A DNA stretch of 12,274 nucleotides, from the NCBI GenBank assembly GCA_009775705.1, contig VSQE01000076.1, positions 1 to 12,274 of the forward strand. The letters run 5' to 3'. A model generated the notes under the pieces. That model was not told the origin of the DNA and made no database searches. It saw only the letters and a list, made by a program, of their open reading frames with translations. This DNA is from Prevotellamassilia sp. (lineage in GTDB: Bacteria > Bacteroidota > Bacteroidia > Bacteroidales > Bacteroidaceae). This document shows, in pieces, positions 1-6,795 of this stretch (the first letter of the stretch is position 1; every line of letters starts with the position of its first letter). A program made the translations under genes and the position numbers.

Positions 1-43
1 AAAATTAGGACTGACTCCTGCAATAGGTGCCAGTCCTAATTTT
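1..43. terminator. Bidirectional terminator-like hairpin
   Basis: A perfect 13-bp inverted repeat (AAAATTAGGACTG at 1-13 and its complement at 31-43) encloses a 17-nt loop. The loop can add a short inner stem, CCT at 17-19 with AGG at 25-27. The A-run on one flank and T-run on the other (followed by TTTTGTTTTG) let it act on either strand. It lies beyond the stronger terminator of the minus-strand ABC operon, so it may instead end a gene entering from outside the window. Confidence 0.55.
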
Positions 44-136
44 GTTTTGCCTCAAAAAGTTTTATCGGACAGCAATATTTTGCTTATCAACGCTGAACGT
101 GAACCGGCAAAAGAGCGTTTTCCGTCTGCGGACTGT

Positions 137-180
137 ATGAAAAAAATCCCGCCTTCCGGCTTGTTGGACGGAAGGCGGGA
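137..180 (-). terminator. Rho-independent terminator of the traB-ABC operon
   Basis: A perfect 12-bp GC-rich stem (147-158 with 169-180) with a 10-nt loop is followed, in the minus-strand direction, by ATTTTTTTCAT. It sits 27 nt downstream of the stop codon of the ABC permease gene, the classic place and form of an intrinsic terminator for that operon. Confidence 0.9.
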
Positions 181-207
181 GCTGTCTGAGGAGGAAGGCC
201 CGGATTC

Positions 208-1512
208 TTATTTATAGCGGACCCATTTGATCATTTCCTTCACGGTGGGTTTCTTGCCGTACATCAGGATGCCCACCCGATAGATTTTTCCGCTGAACCA
301 GACGAAGAACAGGGAGGTGCCGTAAAGGATGGCGAGCGACAGCAGTTCTTCCCACAAGGGCACTCCGAAGGGGATGCGCACCATCATCACGATGGGGGAG
401 GTGAGCGGGAACATCGAAGCCCAGAATGCGAGCGGTCCGTTGGTGTTTTCCACGCTGTACATGGCGGCGTAGAGGCCGAAGATGAGGATGAGCACTACGG
501 GCATGATGAACTGCGAACTGTCTTCCTGGGCGTTGACGCTGGCACCTACGGCGGCGAAAAAGCTGGCGTAAAGCAGATAGCCGCCTATAAAATAGAGCAC
601 GAAGAGGATTCCCATCTCGGCAAACGGAAGATTGAGCAGGGCGGCCAGTATCTCGTTGCTTTCGCCTTTCACCTCAGGTATTGCGGGGGCTGTTCCCGCC
701 ATCACGGCTGTCTCGGGGGCGGCTTCGGGAGTGACACCGAAGACGGAGGCGCAGACGCTGATGATGACGGCCAGCATCACTCCCCAGATGATGAGCTGTA
801 CGAAGCCGGTGAGCGCCACGCCCACGATCTTGCCCATCATGAGCTGGAAGGGCTTGACGGACGAGACGATCAGTTCGATGATGCGGTTGGTCTTTTCCTC
901 CATGACACTCTGCATGACCATGCTGCCGTAGCTCATGACGAACATATAGATGAGAAAGGTGAAGAGGAAGCCGGCGGCGATGGCGATGTGGGTGTTTGAG
1001 GCGGTCTCGTCTCCCTTGTCAGACCATTTCACGGTGGAGATGCTGGATTCTTCCTGCACGTCGTCGATGATCTGGTCCAGTCCGGAAATGTTGTAGGCCG
1101 ACAGCTTGTCGCGACGCACCTGTTCGTTGATGACGTTCTCGGCGTAGCTGAGCAGATCGGCGGGAATCTCCTTGCGGGAGTATATGCTGACGGCTTTGGG
1201 GTGGGTGCGCAGATCGTGAGTGATGGAGATGACGGCCTCGATGTCTGTGGTGTCACTGCGGAACCCGGGCCGGATTTCCGTGTCGGCCACGAAACGGTAG
1301 CCCGGAGCGTCCTTGAAGTGGGATACGTAACGGTTGGTCTTGTCTACCACTATGACGGTTTTCTGGCCGTCGTCCTTGATGGAGGCGAGCCAGATGGGAA
1401 CAAAGATGAGCGCGGCGAAGATGAAGGGGGTCAGCACGGTGAGCAGGATGAAGGACTTCTTGCTCACGCGGTTGACAAACTCGCGCTGTATGATGATGAG
1501 GGTCTTGTTCAT
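208..1512 (-). CDS. ABC-2 type transporter permease (NatB-like)
   Basis: A 434-residue inner-membrane permease of the ABC-2/NatB (YhaP) type, expected to pair with the ATPase encoded just upstream and export an unknown substrate. One N-terminal membrane segment (about 21-43) is followed by a large extracytoplasmic domain (about 44-173). Further hydrophobic segments lie at about 175-197, 228-258, 300-324, 334-354 and 388-408. The segment EEKTNRIIELIVSS (205-218), followed by KPFQLMMGK (220-228), is typical of this family. A loop rich in Ala, Pro and Glu (about 261-285) separates two membrane segments. The start ATG overlaps the TGA of the ATPase gene (ATGA, 4-nt overlap), implying translational coupling. 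NatB family members are linked to sodium efflux in Bacillus, but the family is broad and the substrate cannot be read from the sequence. Confidence 0.9.
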   Translation of the reverse strand: MNKTLIIIQREFVNRVSKKSFILLTVLTPFIFAALIFVPIWLASIKDDGQKTVIVVDKTNRYVSHFKDAPGYRFVADTEIRPGFRSDTTDIEAVISITHDLRTHPKAVSIYSRKEIPADLLSYAENVINEQVRRDKLSAYNISGLDQIIDDVQEESSISTVKWSDKGDETASNTHIAIAAGFLFTFLIYMFVMSYGSMVMQSVMEEKTNRIIELIVSSVKPFQLMMGKIVGVALTGFVQLIIWGVMLAVIISVCASVFGVTPEAAPETAVMAGTAPAIPEVKGESNEILAALLNLPFAEMGILFVLYFIGGYLLYASFFAAVGASVNAQEDSSQFIMPVVLILIFGLYAAMYSVENTNGPLAFWASMFPLTSPIVMMVRIPFGVPLWEELLSLAILYGTSLFFVWFSGKIYRVGILMYGKKPTVKEMIKWVRYK

Positions 1513-2426
1513 GATTCCTTATTCTCTACGGTTTGGATGAAAATATCGTGCATCGAGGGCATCTGTTCGCAGAACGAGCGTAGCTCCAGCCGTTCGGCGA
1601 GGCTGCGGGCCAGGGCGGAGTTGGTGATGGCCTCGTTCTTGTGCAGCAGGTAGCAGTTCTGGGCTTCCGTCTCGGTGCGGGACAGGATGGTGTAGGTTGC
1701 CGGGTCCTCGTCGAGAGGTGCTCCCGTGCCGGTCACTTCGTATATGCCGCTGCGGAAGCGGTTCTTGATGTCGGCCACATTGCCGTCGAGTACTACGTGT
1801 GAGTTGTTGATCAGGGCAATGTCGTCACAGATTTCTTCGACGGAAGACATGTTGTGGGTGGAGAAGATGACGGTGTGCCCTTTGTCGCGCAGTGCCAGAA
1901 TCTCTTTCTTCAGTATTTCGGCATTGACAGGGTCGAAGCCGCTGAAAGGTTCGTCAAATATGAGCAGGGGAGGCTCGTGCAGCACGGTGATGATGAACTG
2001 TACTTTCTGCTGCATGCCTTTGGACAGCTCTTCCAGTTTCTTGCCCCACCAGGGCATGATGTCGAATTTTTCGAACCACTGCCGCAGGCGTTTCTTCGCC
2101 TCGTCGCGCGAGAGGCCCTTCAGGCGGGCCAGATAGATGGCCTGGTCGCCCACTTCCATTTTCTTGTACAGGCCGCGTTCTTCCGGCAGGTAGCCTATGC
2201 GGGCCACATCGGTGGCCTCGAAGGGCTTTCCGTCGAAGAGGATGTTGCCGCTGTCCGGGGCGGTGATGCGGTTGAGAATACGGATCAGTGTGGTCTTGCC
2301 CGCGCCGTTGGGGCCGAGCAGGCCGAATATCTTTCCGCGGGAAACGCTGATGCTCACATCGTCTAAAGCCGTGTGCTCGGCATAGCGTTTTACAACGTGC
2401 TCGGCACGGAGGAATATATCGTTCAT
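1509..2426 (-). CDS. ABC transporter ATP-binding protein (NatA-like)
   Basis: A 305-residue cytoplasmic ATPase that would drive the adjacent permease. Visible motifs are Walker A GPNGAGKT (38-45), the ABC signature LSKGM (134-138), Walker B LLIFDEP (154-160) and the H-loop histidine in STHNM (H191). The Q-loop position reads GYLPEER (79-85), with Glu where Gln is usual; from memory this variant recurs in NatA-type ATPases. About 90 residues after the nucleotide-binding domain form a C-terminal extension of the kind often annotated DUF4162. The gene lies 41 nt downstream of the TraB-family gene and overlaps the permease gene by 4 nt, so the three are probably one transcript. No Shine-Dalgarno sequence precedes the ATG, which is normal for Bacteroidetes. 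Confidence 0.93.
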   Translation of the reverse strand: MNDIFLRAEHVVKRYAEHTALDDVSISVSRGKIFGLLGPNGAGKTTLIRILNRITAPDSGNILFDGKPFEATDVARIGYLPEERGLYKKMEVGDQAIYLARLKGLSRDEAKKRLRQWFEKFDIMPWWGKKLEELSKGMQQKVQFIITVLHEPPLLIFDEPFSGFDPVNAEILKKEILALRDKGHTVIFSTHNMSSVEEICDDIALINNSHVVLDGNVADIKNRFRSGIYEVTGTGAPLDEDPATYTILSRTETEAQNCYLLHKNEAITNSALARSLAERLELRSFCEQMPSMHDIFIQTVENKES

Positions 2427-2467
2427 ATCGTGTGGTTGGTGTAGTTACAAGGACAAGGAGTGGTGAA

Positions 2468-3370
2468 TCATTTTACGGGAGTGACGTCAAAACCTGCCTT
2501 GCGCAGGAGTTCCAGCAGTCCCCGCTCGCCGGGCAGATGGCCTACGCCTACCGCCAGGAAAGTAGGTTTTTCCTGTATGATGTCCGGCAGCCGCTTCGCC
2601 CAGTCGGCGTTGCGTGCGTAGATGAGGCGGTCGTATTCCTCCGGTGTCAAGTCGCAGGAGTTGTTCCTTTTCTCGTTCAGGGCTTTCTCTATTTTCTGAA
2701 GGTCCTGCCCGAAAAATCCTTCCAGAATGAGGTTCATGTTCCGTTCGTTGTATTCCTTGTCGTCAATGAAGCACATGAGCTGTTCCACTTGTCTTTCGAG
2801 TGTGGTCCCGCCAAAGAGTACTTCCACCTGGAAGTCCACTGTTTCGAGACCGCCTATGGGCTTGCCTTTTTCCGCCGCCACGCTTTGGAAATATCCGTCA
2901 AAGAGTTTGCGGGGATCAAAGCCGGGGTGTTTCTTCATGTACATGACCAGGACGAGCTGTTGCATCAGGGCGGCGGGCGACACCTTTTCCATTTGCTGTG
3001 CCAGCATGGGGTTGCTCATGTTTGCACCCAGCAGTTCCAGCATGGCGGCGTTGAGGCGCTCCTTCTGTTCTTTTGTCAGCAGCGAGCTGAGGGTCTTTCC
3101 TTCGGGCAGTATCATGGCCGTTTGCAGCTTGGTGAGCTGCGCGGCATCGCTGAGCTGCCGCATGTCCAGTTCGCCGTACACCTGTTCCGCATTGTCCAGT
3201 GCGGCTTCCAGACCCGGAATACTGTCGGCAAAGGAGACGGGGGCCAGATGATAGGTGCCTACCACGTAGGAGGGCTTGGCCAGTCCCTTGCCGCTGATTT
3301 TCCAGAGTAACTGGGCCTGTGCGCCTGTGATGGCGAAAAGCAACAAGAGGGCGGAGAGTAATTTCTTCAT
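2468..3370 (-). CDS. TraB/GumN family exported protein
   Basis: A 300-residue protein of the TraB/GumN (Tiki-like) family, related to putative metal-dependent proteases whose bacterial substrates are mostly unknown. The start at 3370 gives a clean signal peptide (residues 1-19, cleavage after GAQA); an open frame extends further upstream but runs antisense-like through lpxH and lacks the signal peptide. Family hallmarks are GTYH (38-41) and GELDM (66-70) near the N-terminus, GGLET (173-177) in the middle, and GVGH (275-278) near the C-terminus, with the two GxxH-type motifs presumed to bind metal. The tail GFDVTPVK matches the usual family ending. It is the first gene of the operon with the ABC transporter, which is an unusual partner. 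Mature location is probably periplasmic, because no lipobox cysteine is seen after the signal peptide. Confidence 0.88.
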   Translation of the reverse strand: MKKLLSALLLLFAITGAQAQLLWKISGKGLAKPSYVVGTYHLAPVSFADSIPGLEAALDNAEQVYGELDMRQLSDAAQLTKLQTAMILPEGKTLSSLLTKEQKERLNAAMLELLGANMSNPMLAQQMEKVSPAALMQQLVLVMYMKKHPGFDPRKLFDGYFQSVAAEKGKPIGGLETVDFQVEVLFGGTTLERQVEQLMCFIDDKEYNERNMNLILEGFFGQDLQKIEKALNEKRNNSCDLTPEEYDRLIYARNADWAKRLPDIIQEKPTFLAVGVGHLPGERGLLELLRKAGFDVTPVK

Positions 3371-3402
3371 GAGATTATCGTTTTTTTTGTTGGAATGTTG
3401 TG

Positions 3403-3432
3403 CAAAGTTAAAAATAAATCGGGGGGGTGAAA
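3403..3432 (-). promoter_or_regulatory. Candidate Bacteroidetes promoter for the traB operon
   Basis: Reading the minus strand, TAACTTTG (3410-3403) matches the TAnnTTTG -7 box. TTTC (3432-3429), 18 nt upstream, is an imperfect -33 box. The spacer contains a run of seven C residues (3427-3421). The expected transcription start lies about 25-30 nt upstream of the traB ATG at 3370. The -7 box is convincing and the -33 box is weak. Confidence 0.6.
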
Positions 3433-3451
3433 TTTTATGAAAAATATTTTC

Positions 3452-3502
3452 GAAAAAGTTTTTCTCTGAGACGGCAAGTGTCTGTGCGCGTGTGTCTTGC
3501 CG
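3452..3502 (-). terminator. Possible weak terminator after lpxH
   Basis: Downstream of the lpxH stop (minus strand), a 7-bp stem, CGGCAAG at 3472-3478 with CTTGCCG at 3496-3502, has a 17-nt loop. It is followed by AGAGAAAAACTTTTTC, itself a small palindrome (GAAAAA-G-TTTTTC at 3452-3464) ending in T-rich sequence. The stem is short for its loop, so termination strength is uncertain. The position between lpxH and the traB promoter is right. Confidence 0.4.
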
Positions 3503-3510
3503 CAAAGAAT

Positions 3511-4275
3511 TTACGGCTGGCTCTCCCCTTCGATGAACTCCTCCAGCAGCAGGTGCTCGCCGTCGTATACGGCGTATGTGAATTGCCGGATCCAGTCGCC
3601 CAGAATGAGCATCCGCGTCTCCCGCGAGAGCATCAGGTCCAGTTCGATATGGCGGTGTCCGAAGAGGAAGAAGTTCACGTCCGGATGGGTCTTCATGTAT
3701 TCTTTGGTGTACAGCACCAGTTCCTCCTTGTCCTCGCCCATATAATCCGGCTCTTTCCCGTCTTCGCGTTTCAGCCGGCTGCGGCGGGCCCATTCCAGTC
3801 CGAAGGACATGCCCCAGCGCGGGTGTATGGAAGCGAAGAGCCGCTGGCACATGCGGTTGTGGAAGACGGAGCGCAGCAGGCGGAACGTCCGGTCGGTCGA
3901 TCCGAGTCCGTCGCCGTGGGCCAGATAGAACACTTTGCCGTAGATCTCCACAACGGAAATGCGCGGGTGCAGCACCACACCACATTCTTCCGTCAGGTAG
4001 CCTTTCATCCACAGATCGTGGTTTCCCGTGAAATAGTGTACCTCGACGCCCAGGTCCGTCAGTTCGCTGATTTTTCCTAAGAAGCGGGTATAACCCTTCG
4101 GCACGACGGTTTTGTATTCGTGCCAGAAGTCGAACATGTCGCCCAAAAGATAGACGGCGGCGGCTTTGTGCTTGATGCTGTCCAGAAAGTTCACCAGTCG
4201 GCGCTCCTGCATCCGGCGGTGTGGGATGGCCAGGCTGCCCAGGTGGGCGTCGGAGAGAAAATATACGTTTTTCAT
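3511..4275 (-). CDS. lpxH: UDP-2,3-diacylglucosamine diphosphatase-like metallophosphoesterase
   Basis: A 254-residue calcineurin-like phosphoesterase matching LpxH, which hydrolyses UDP-2,3-diacylglucosamine to lipid X and UMP at the inner membrane in lipid A synthesis. Metal-binding motifs appear in order: SDAH (D9, H11), GDMFD (45-49), GNHD (84-87), AHGDG (119-123) and GHRH (206-209). The distinctive FDFWHEY (48-54) after the second motif and the length of about 250 residues favour the LpxH branch over general phosphoesterases. The gene starts one nucleotide after the stop of the DUF59 gene, so the two are co-transcribed. No other lipid A gene is in the window. The alternative is an LpxH-like paralogue of unknown substrate. 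Confidence 0.85.
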   Translation of the reverse strand: MKNVYFLSDAHLGSLAIPHRRMQERRLVNFLDSIKHKAAAVYLLGDMFDFWHEYKTVVPKGYTRFLGKISELTDLGVEVHYFTGNHDLWMKGYLTEECGVVLHPRISVVEIYGKVFYLAHGDGLGSTDRTFRLLRSVFHNRMCQRLFASIHPRWGMSFGLEWARRSRLKREDGKEPDYMGEDKEELVLYTKEYMKTHPDVNFFLFGHRHIELDLMLSRETRMLILGDWIRQFTYAVYDGEHLLLEEFIEGESQP

Positions 4276-4276
4276 G

Positions 4277-4597
4277 CTACATGAATCCTAATTCCAGTTT
4301 CGCTTCCTCGCTCATCATGTCCTTTTCCCATTCAGGTTCGAAGACGAGGTTCACTTTCACGTCCGTCACTCCCTCCGTGCCGGCAAGTTTCAGGCGGACG
4401 TCTTCCATGATGAAGTCTGCCGCCGGACAGTTGGGGGCCGTGAGGGTCATGTCGAGATCCAGCGTGCCGTCGTCGTGCAGGTCGATACGGTAGATCAGTC
4501 CCAGGTTGTAGATGTCTACGGGAATTTCGGGATCGTAGACCGTTTTCAGCACCTCGACGATGCGTTCTTCTATTTGCAGTTTCTTTTCGGGAGTCAT
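4277..4597 (-). CDS. MIP18/DUF59 family iron-sulfur assembly factor (SufT/PaaD-like)
   Basis: A 106-residue cytoplasmic protein of the MIP18 (DUF59) family, whose members help mature iron-sulfur proteins. The N-terminal half carries DPEIPVDIYNLGLIY (22-36). The central part carries LTAPNCPAADFI (about 52-63), with the conserved cysteine in the T-x-P-x-C-P-A context. The length equals that of single-domain family members. The C-terminal segment after VNLVF reads EPEWEKDMMSEEAKLELGF, the usual ending of this family in Bacteroidetes as I remember it. It lies one nucleotide upstream of lpxH and 61 nt downstream of radC; no suf genes are visible nearby. Exact client proteins cannot be inferred. 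Confidence 0.88.
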   Translation of the reverse strand: MTPEKKLQIEERIVEVLKTVYDPEIPVDIYNLGLIYRIDLHDDGTLDLDMTLTAPNCPAADFIMEDVRLKLAGTEGVTDVKVNLVFEPEWEKDMMSEEAKLELGFM

Positions 4598-4658
4598 TGG
4601 CTGTTATATATGAATATAAATAAGGTGTGTGGTGTAAATCTTTTTCTGTCGGCGGGGA

Positions 4659-5360
4659 TCAGAGCCTTCCCTCGTCGCAGTAGCTGTAATAGTTGCCGTC
4701 TGTCAGTATGATATGGTCCGTCAGACGTATCTGCACGGCCTCGGCCGCCGTCTTCATGCGTTGCGTCAGCTGGTCGTCGGCGCGGCTGGGGCGGATGTTG
4801 CCCGAGGGGTGGTTGTGGCAGAGGGCGATGTTTGTGGCCCGCAGCAGCAGTGCCTCGCGCAGCACGATGCGCACGTCCACCGCCGTTTCGCTGATGCCGC
4901 CGCGGCTCACGCAGCGTGTCCCGAGTATCCGCAGGGACTGGTTGAGCAGCAGCACGTGGCATTCCTCCGTGGCCAGGTCCTGCATCCGCGGCAGGAAGTA
5001 GCGGTATATTTTTTCCGAGTCTGTCATCTGCGGTCTTTCCTCCACAGGTTCTGCCGCCCTCCGTTTGCCGAACTCGCAGGCCGCCATGATGGTGACGGCC
5101 TTGGCCGGCCCTATGCCGTTGTAGGTGCAGAGTTCCCCGATGCTTTTCTTGCCCAGTGTGTTCAGGCTTCCCGCGCAGTCGGCCAGCAGCCGGCGCGTCA
5201 GGTCCACCGCGCTTTCGTGTACGGAGCCCGAGCCTATCAGGATGGCCAGTAGTTCGGCGTTCGAGAGCGCCGCGGGTCCCAGGTCTGCCAGTTTCTCTCT
5301 GGGGCGGTCAGCCTCGTCCCATTGTGCAATGCTCGGTTTCTTCGCCTTTCCGTTGTTCAT
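4659..5360 (-). CDS. radC: RadC family JAB1/MPN-domain protein
   Basis: A 233-residue protein with the RadC (YeeS) architecture. The N-terminal part contains a helix-hairpin-helix segment, YNGIGPAKAVTIMAACE (80-96). The C-terminal part is a JAB1/MPN metalloprotease-like domain. Its zinc-binding signature, CHNHPSG (181-187), then S192 and D195, is intact, with E133 as the likely catalytic glutamate. The length is typical. The original link of radC to recombinational repair has been disputed, and the true activity is unresolved. The ATG lies 3 nt after the stop of the glycosyltransferase gene, indicating a shared transcript. The next gene (DUF59) starts 61 nt later, and I see no clear promoter or terminator in that gap. 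Confidence 0.94.
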   Translation of the reverse strand: MNNGKAKKPSIAQWDEADRPREKLADLGPAALSNAELLAILIGSGSVHESAVDLTRRLLADCAGSLNTLGKKSIGELCTYNGIGPAKAVTIMAACEFGKRRAAEPVEERPQMTDSEKIYRYFLPRMQDLATEECHVLLLNQSLRILGTRCVSRGGISETAVDVRIVLREALLLRATNIALCHNHPSGNIRPSRADDQLTQRMKTAAEAVQIRLTDHIILTDGNYYSYCDEGRL

Positions 5361-5363
5361 GAC

Positions 5364-6353
5364 CTATTTGTAAAAGTTCTTCCGGAAGGCGTCAAACTCT
5401 CCCCGTCCCCGCACGCAGCGCTGCCACCAGGCTCGGATAAAGCCCGACCCGTAGCCTGTCAGCTGCACGAAGGCGGCGGCCACGGCGCGCAGACCGGTTC
5501 CCATGCTGCGTTCGGAGCGGGTGGCATCGGCCAGGATAAGGAGCGCGAAGGCCGCGAGAGGGAGCAGGCACCACGGGCAGAACAGGCTGCCGGCTATCAG
5601 CAGCGCGCAGCCGGCGGTAAAGAGGGCCGGCAGCAGGTGAACGGCTTTGAGAGTGCCGGGATGGCGTTTGGTCAGGTTGATGCGGGCGATGCCAGAGTTG
5701 TGTACCTGCCGGAAGAACTTCCGCAGGTCGGTGCGTCGCTTGTGCCACACCCATGCTTCGGGAAACAGACGGCATGAATAGCCTTGCTTGAAGATGCGGG
5801 TGGAGAAGTCGATGTCCTCGCCGAAGCGCATCTCGCTGAATCCTCCCAGCGCGCGGTAGACGGCGGTGCGCACGCCCATGTTGAATGAGCGCGGATAGAA
5901 GCGGTCCATCTTTTTCTTGCCTCCCCGTATGCCGCCGGTCGTGAAGAAGGAAGTCATGGCATAGTTGATGGCCTTCTGCATCGGTGTGAATGAGGCGTGC
6001 GCCCTGTCAGGTCCGCCGAAGGCATCGCAAGGGGTGGCCGCGAGTTCCTTGTCCACGGCCTCTAAATAGCCGGGCGGCAGCACTACGTCCGAATCGAGAA
6101 TCAGTACGTATTCTCCCGTGGCCTTCTCCACGCCGTAGTTGCGTGTGGGGCCGGGGCCCGAGTTCGGTTTCTCGTAGTAGCGCACTTGCAGGCGGTCGGC
6201 ATATTTCTCCGTCACCGAGCGGCAGGGAACGGCCGATCCGTCTTCCACCACCACCACCTCGAAATCGGTGAGCCGCTGGCGGCACAGGCTGTCGAGCAAT
6301 TCGTCCACTTCGTCCGGACGGTTGTATACGGGAATGACGAAAGAGTATTTCAT
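5364..6353 (-). CDS. Family 2 glycosyltransferase with C-terminal membrane segments
   Basis: A 329-residue GT-A fold, family 2 glycosyltransferase. It opens with YSFVIPVYNRPDEVDELLDS, followed by nucleotide-sugar binding VVVEDGS (34-40). NSGPGPTRNYG (64-74) and the metal-binding DSD (87-89) come next. FGED (177-180) is the likely catalytic-base region. WVWHKR (201-206) and RQVHNSGIAR (215-224) correspond to the usual acceptor-side motifs. Residues about 235-280 form two or more hydrophobic segments, so the enzyme is probably anchored in the inner membrane and transfers sugar to a lipid-linked or surface glycan. The acceptor is unknown. Spacing to radC is 3 nt. The start is fixed by the conserved MKYSFVIPVYN beginning; a promoter-like element lies immediately upstream. 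Confidence 0.9.
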   Translation of the reverse strand: MKYSFVIPVYNRPDEVDELLDSLCRQRLTDFEVVVVEDGSAVPCRSVTEKYADRLQVRYYEKPNSGPGPTRNYGVEKATGEYVLILDSDVVLPPGYLEAVDKELAATPCDAFGGPDRAHASFTPMQKAINYAMTSFFTTGGIRGGKKKMDRFYPRSFNMGVRTAVYRALGGFSEMRFGEDIDFSTRIFKQGYSCRLFPEAWVWHKRRTDLRKFFRQVHNSGIARINLTKRHPGTLKAVHLLPALFTAGCALLIAGSLFCPWCLLPLAAFALLILADATRSERSMGTGLRAVAAAFVQLTGYGSGFIRAWWQRCVRGRGEFDAFRKNFYK

Positions 6354-6360
6354 ATACCTG

Positions 6361-6377
6361 CAAAAATAGCTATTTTT
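6361..6377 (-). promoter_or_regulatory. Promoter-like box within a 16-bp palindrome upstream of the glycosyltransferase
   Basis: On the minus strand TATTTTTG (6368-6361) fits the TAnnTTTG -7 consensus. It overlaps the perfect 16-bp palindrome AAAAATAGCTATTTTT (6362-6377). No good -33 box is visible at the expected distance. The box ends only 7 nt before the ATG at 6353, so a transcript from it would have almost no leader. The palindrome could be an operator or chance AT-rich sequence. Confidence 0.35.
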
Positions 6378-6390
6378 TATTAGAAAGTAG

Positions 6391-6468
6391 AAATTAGGAA
6401 TTAGTAATTAGGAATGAAAGTGTCAACGATGTCATGAACTATGATTCCCAATTACCAATTCCTAATTT
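6391..6468 (-). repeat. Long imperfect inverted repeat (25-bp helix on the minus strand)
   Basis: The arms 6391-6416 and 6443-6468 are inverted copies with a 26-nt centre. Of the 25 pairs inside the arms, 23 are Watson-Crick. The other two are A-C mismatches in plus-strand RNA but G-U pairs in minus-strand RNA, so the minus transcript folds into an unbroken 25-bp helix. Each arm is built from iterated AATTAGGAAT-type units. It lies between the stop of the DUF4834 gene and the glycosyltransferase start, and could stabilise the 3' end of the psd operon or limit read-through. No U-run follows. Confidence 0.6.
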
Positions 6469-6490
6469 ATAATTGCTAATTTAAGTTGCC

Positions 6491-6739
6491 TCAGACTTCC
6501 TCAAAGTCTACGTAGCGGCCTTCGTTCTTCCCGAAGATTTTGCCCGGGCGGCGTTTTTTCGGGGTGGCGGAGGTGTCGTCGGCGGGGCGGCGCGTATTTG
6601 AGGCGGGCCGGCGGGCGGAGGGACCGGTAGCGGGCTTTCCGAAGTTGAGGAGCACGCGCACAATCCTTGCCGCAGCCACGGCGATGAGGGCGAAGATGGA
6701 AAAGAGGAGTATGAAAAGGCAGCCTAATGCAGATTTCAT
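6491..6739 (-). CDS. DUF4834-type small membrane protein
   Basis: An 82-residue protein with one N-terminal membrane segment (about 5-27), a basic, Pro/Ala/Arg/Thr-rich linker (about 35-65) and a conserved-looking acidic end, KIFGKNEGRYVDFEEV (67-82). This arrangement, with the terminal (D/N)EG-Y-D-EE pattern, resembles the DUF4834 family of Bacteroidetes, which has no known function; the assignment is from memory of the pattern. It lies 56 nt downstream of pssA on the same strand, so it is probably read with the phospholipid genes. The start ATG is preceded by two tandem copies of AACCATTA on the coding strand. The linker GC content is high, and its sequence is likely disordered. Confidence 0.75.
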   Translation of the reverse strand: MKSALGCLFILLFSIFALIAVAAARIVRVLLNFGKPATGPSARRPASNTRRPADDTSATPKKRRPGKIFGKNEGRYVDFEEV

Positions 6740-6795
6740 CGGGTAATGGTTTAATGGTTCAATACCGGGTAAAATACAAAAAACGTGCCAATCCT

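Noticed and set aside
2432..3310. 292-residue open frame on the plus strand opposite the TraB-family gene
   Set aside because: It is antisense to a gene with signal peptide and family motifs, and its composition (His, Phe, Val, Gln rich) is typical of a reverse-strand shadow.
3371..4012. Upstream in-frame extension of the TraB-family gene (total 514 residues)
   Set aside because: The extra 214 residues overlap lpxH on the same strand in another frame and would bury the signal peptide; the promoter at 3403-3432 also lies inside it.
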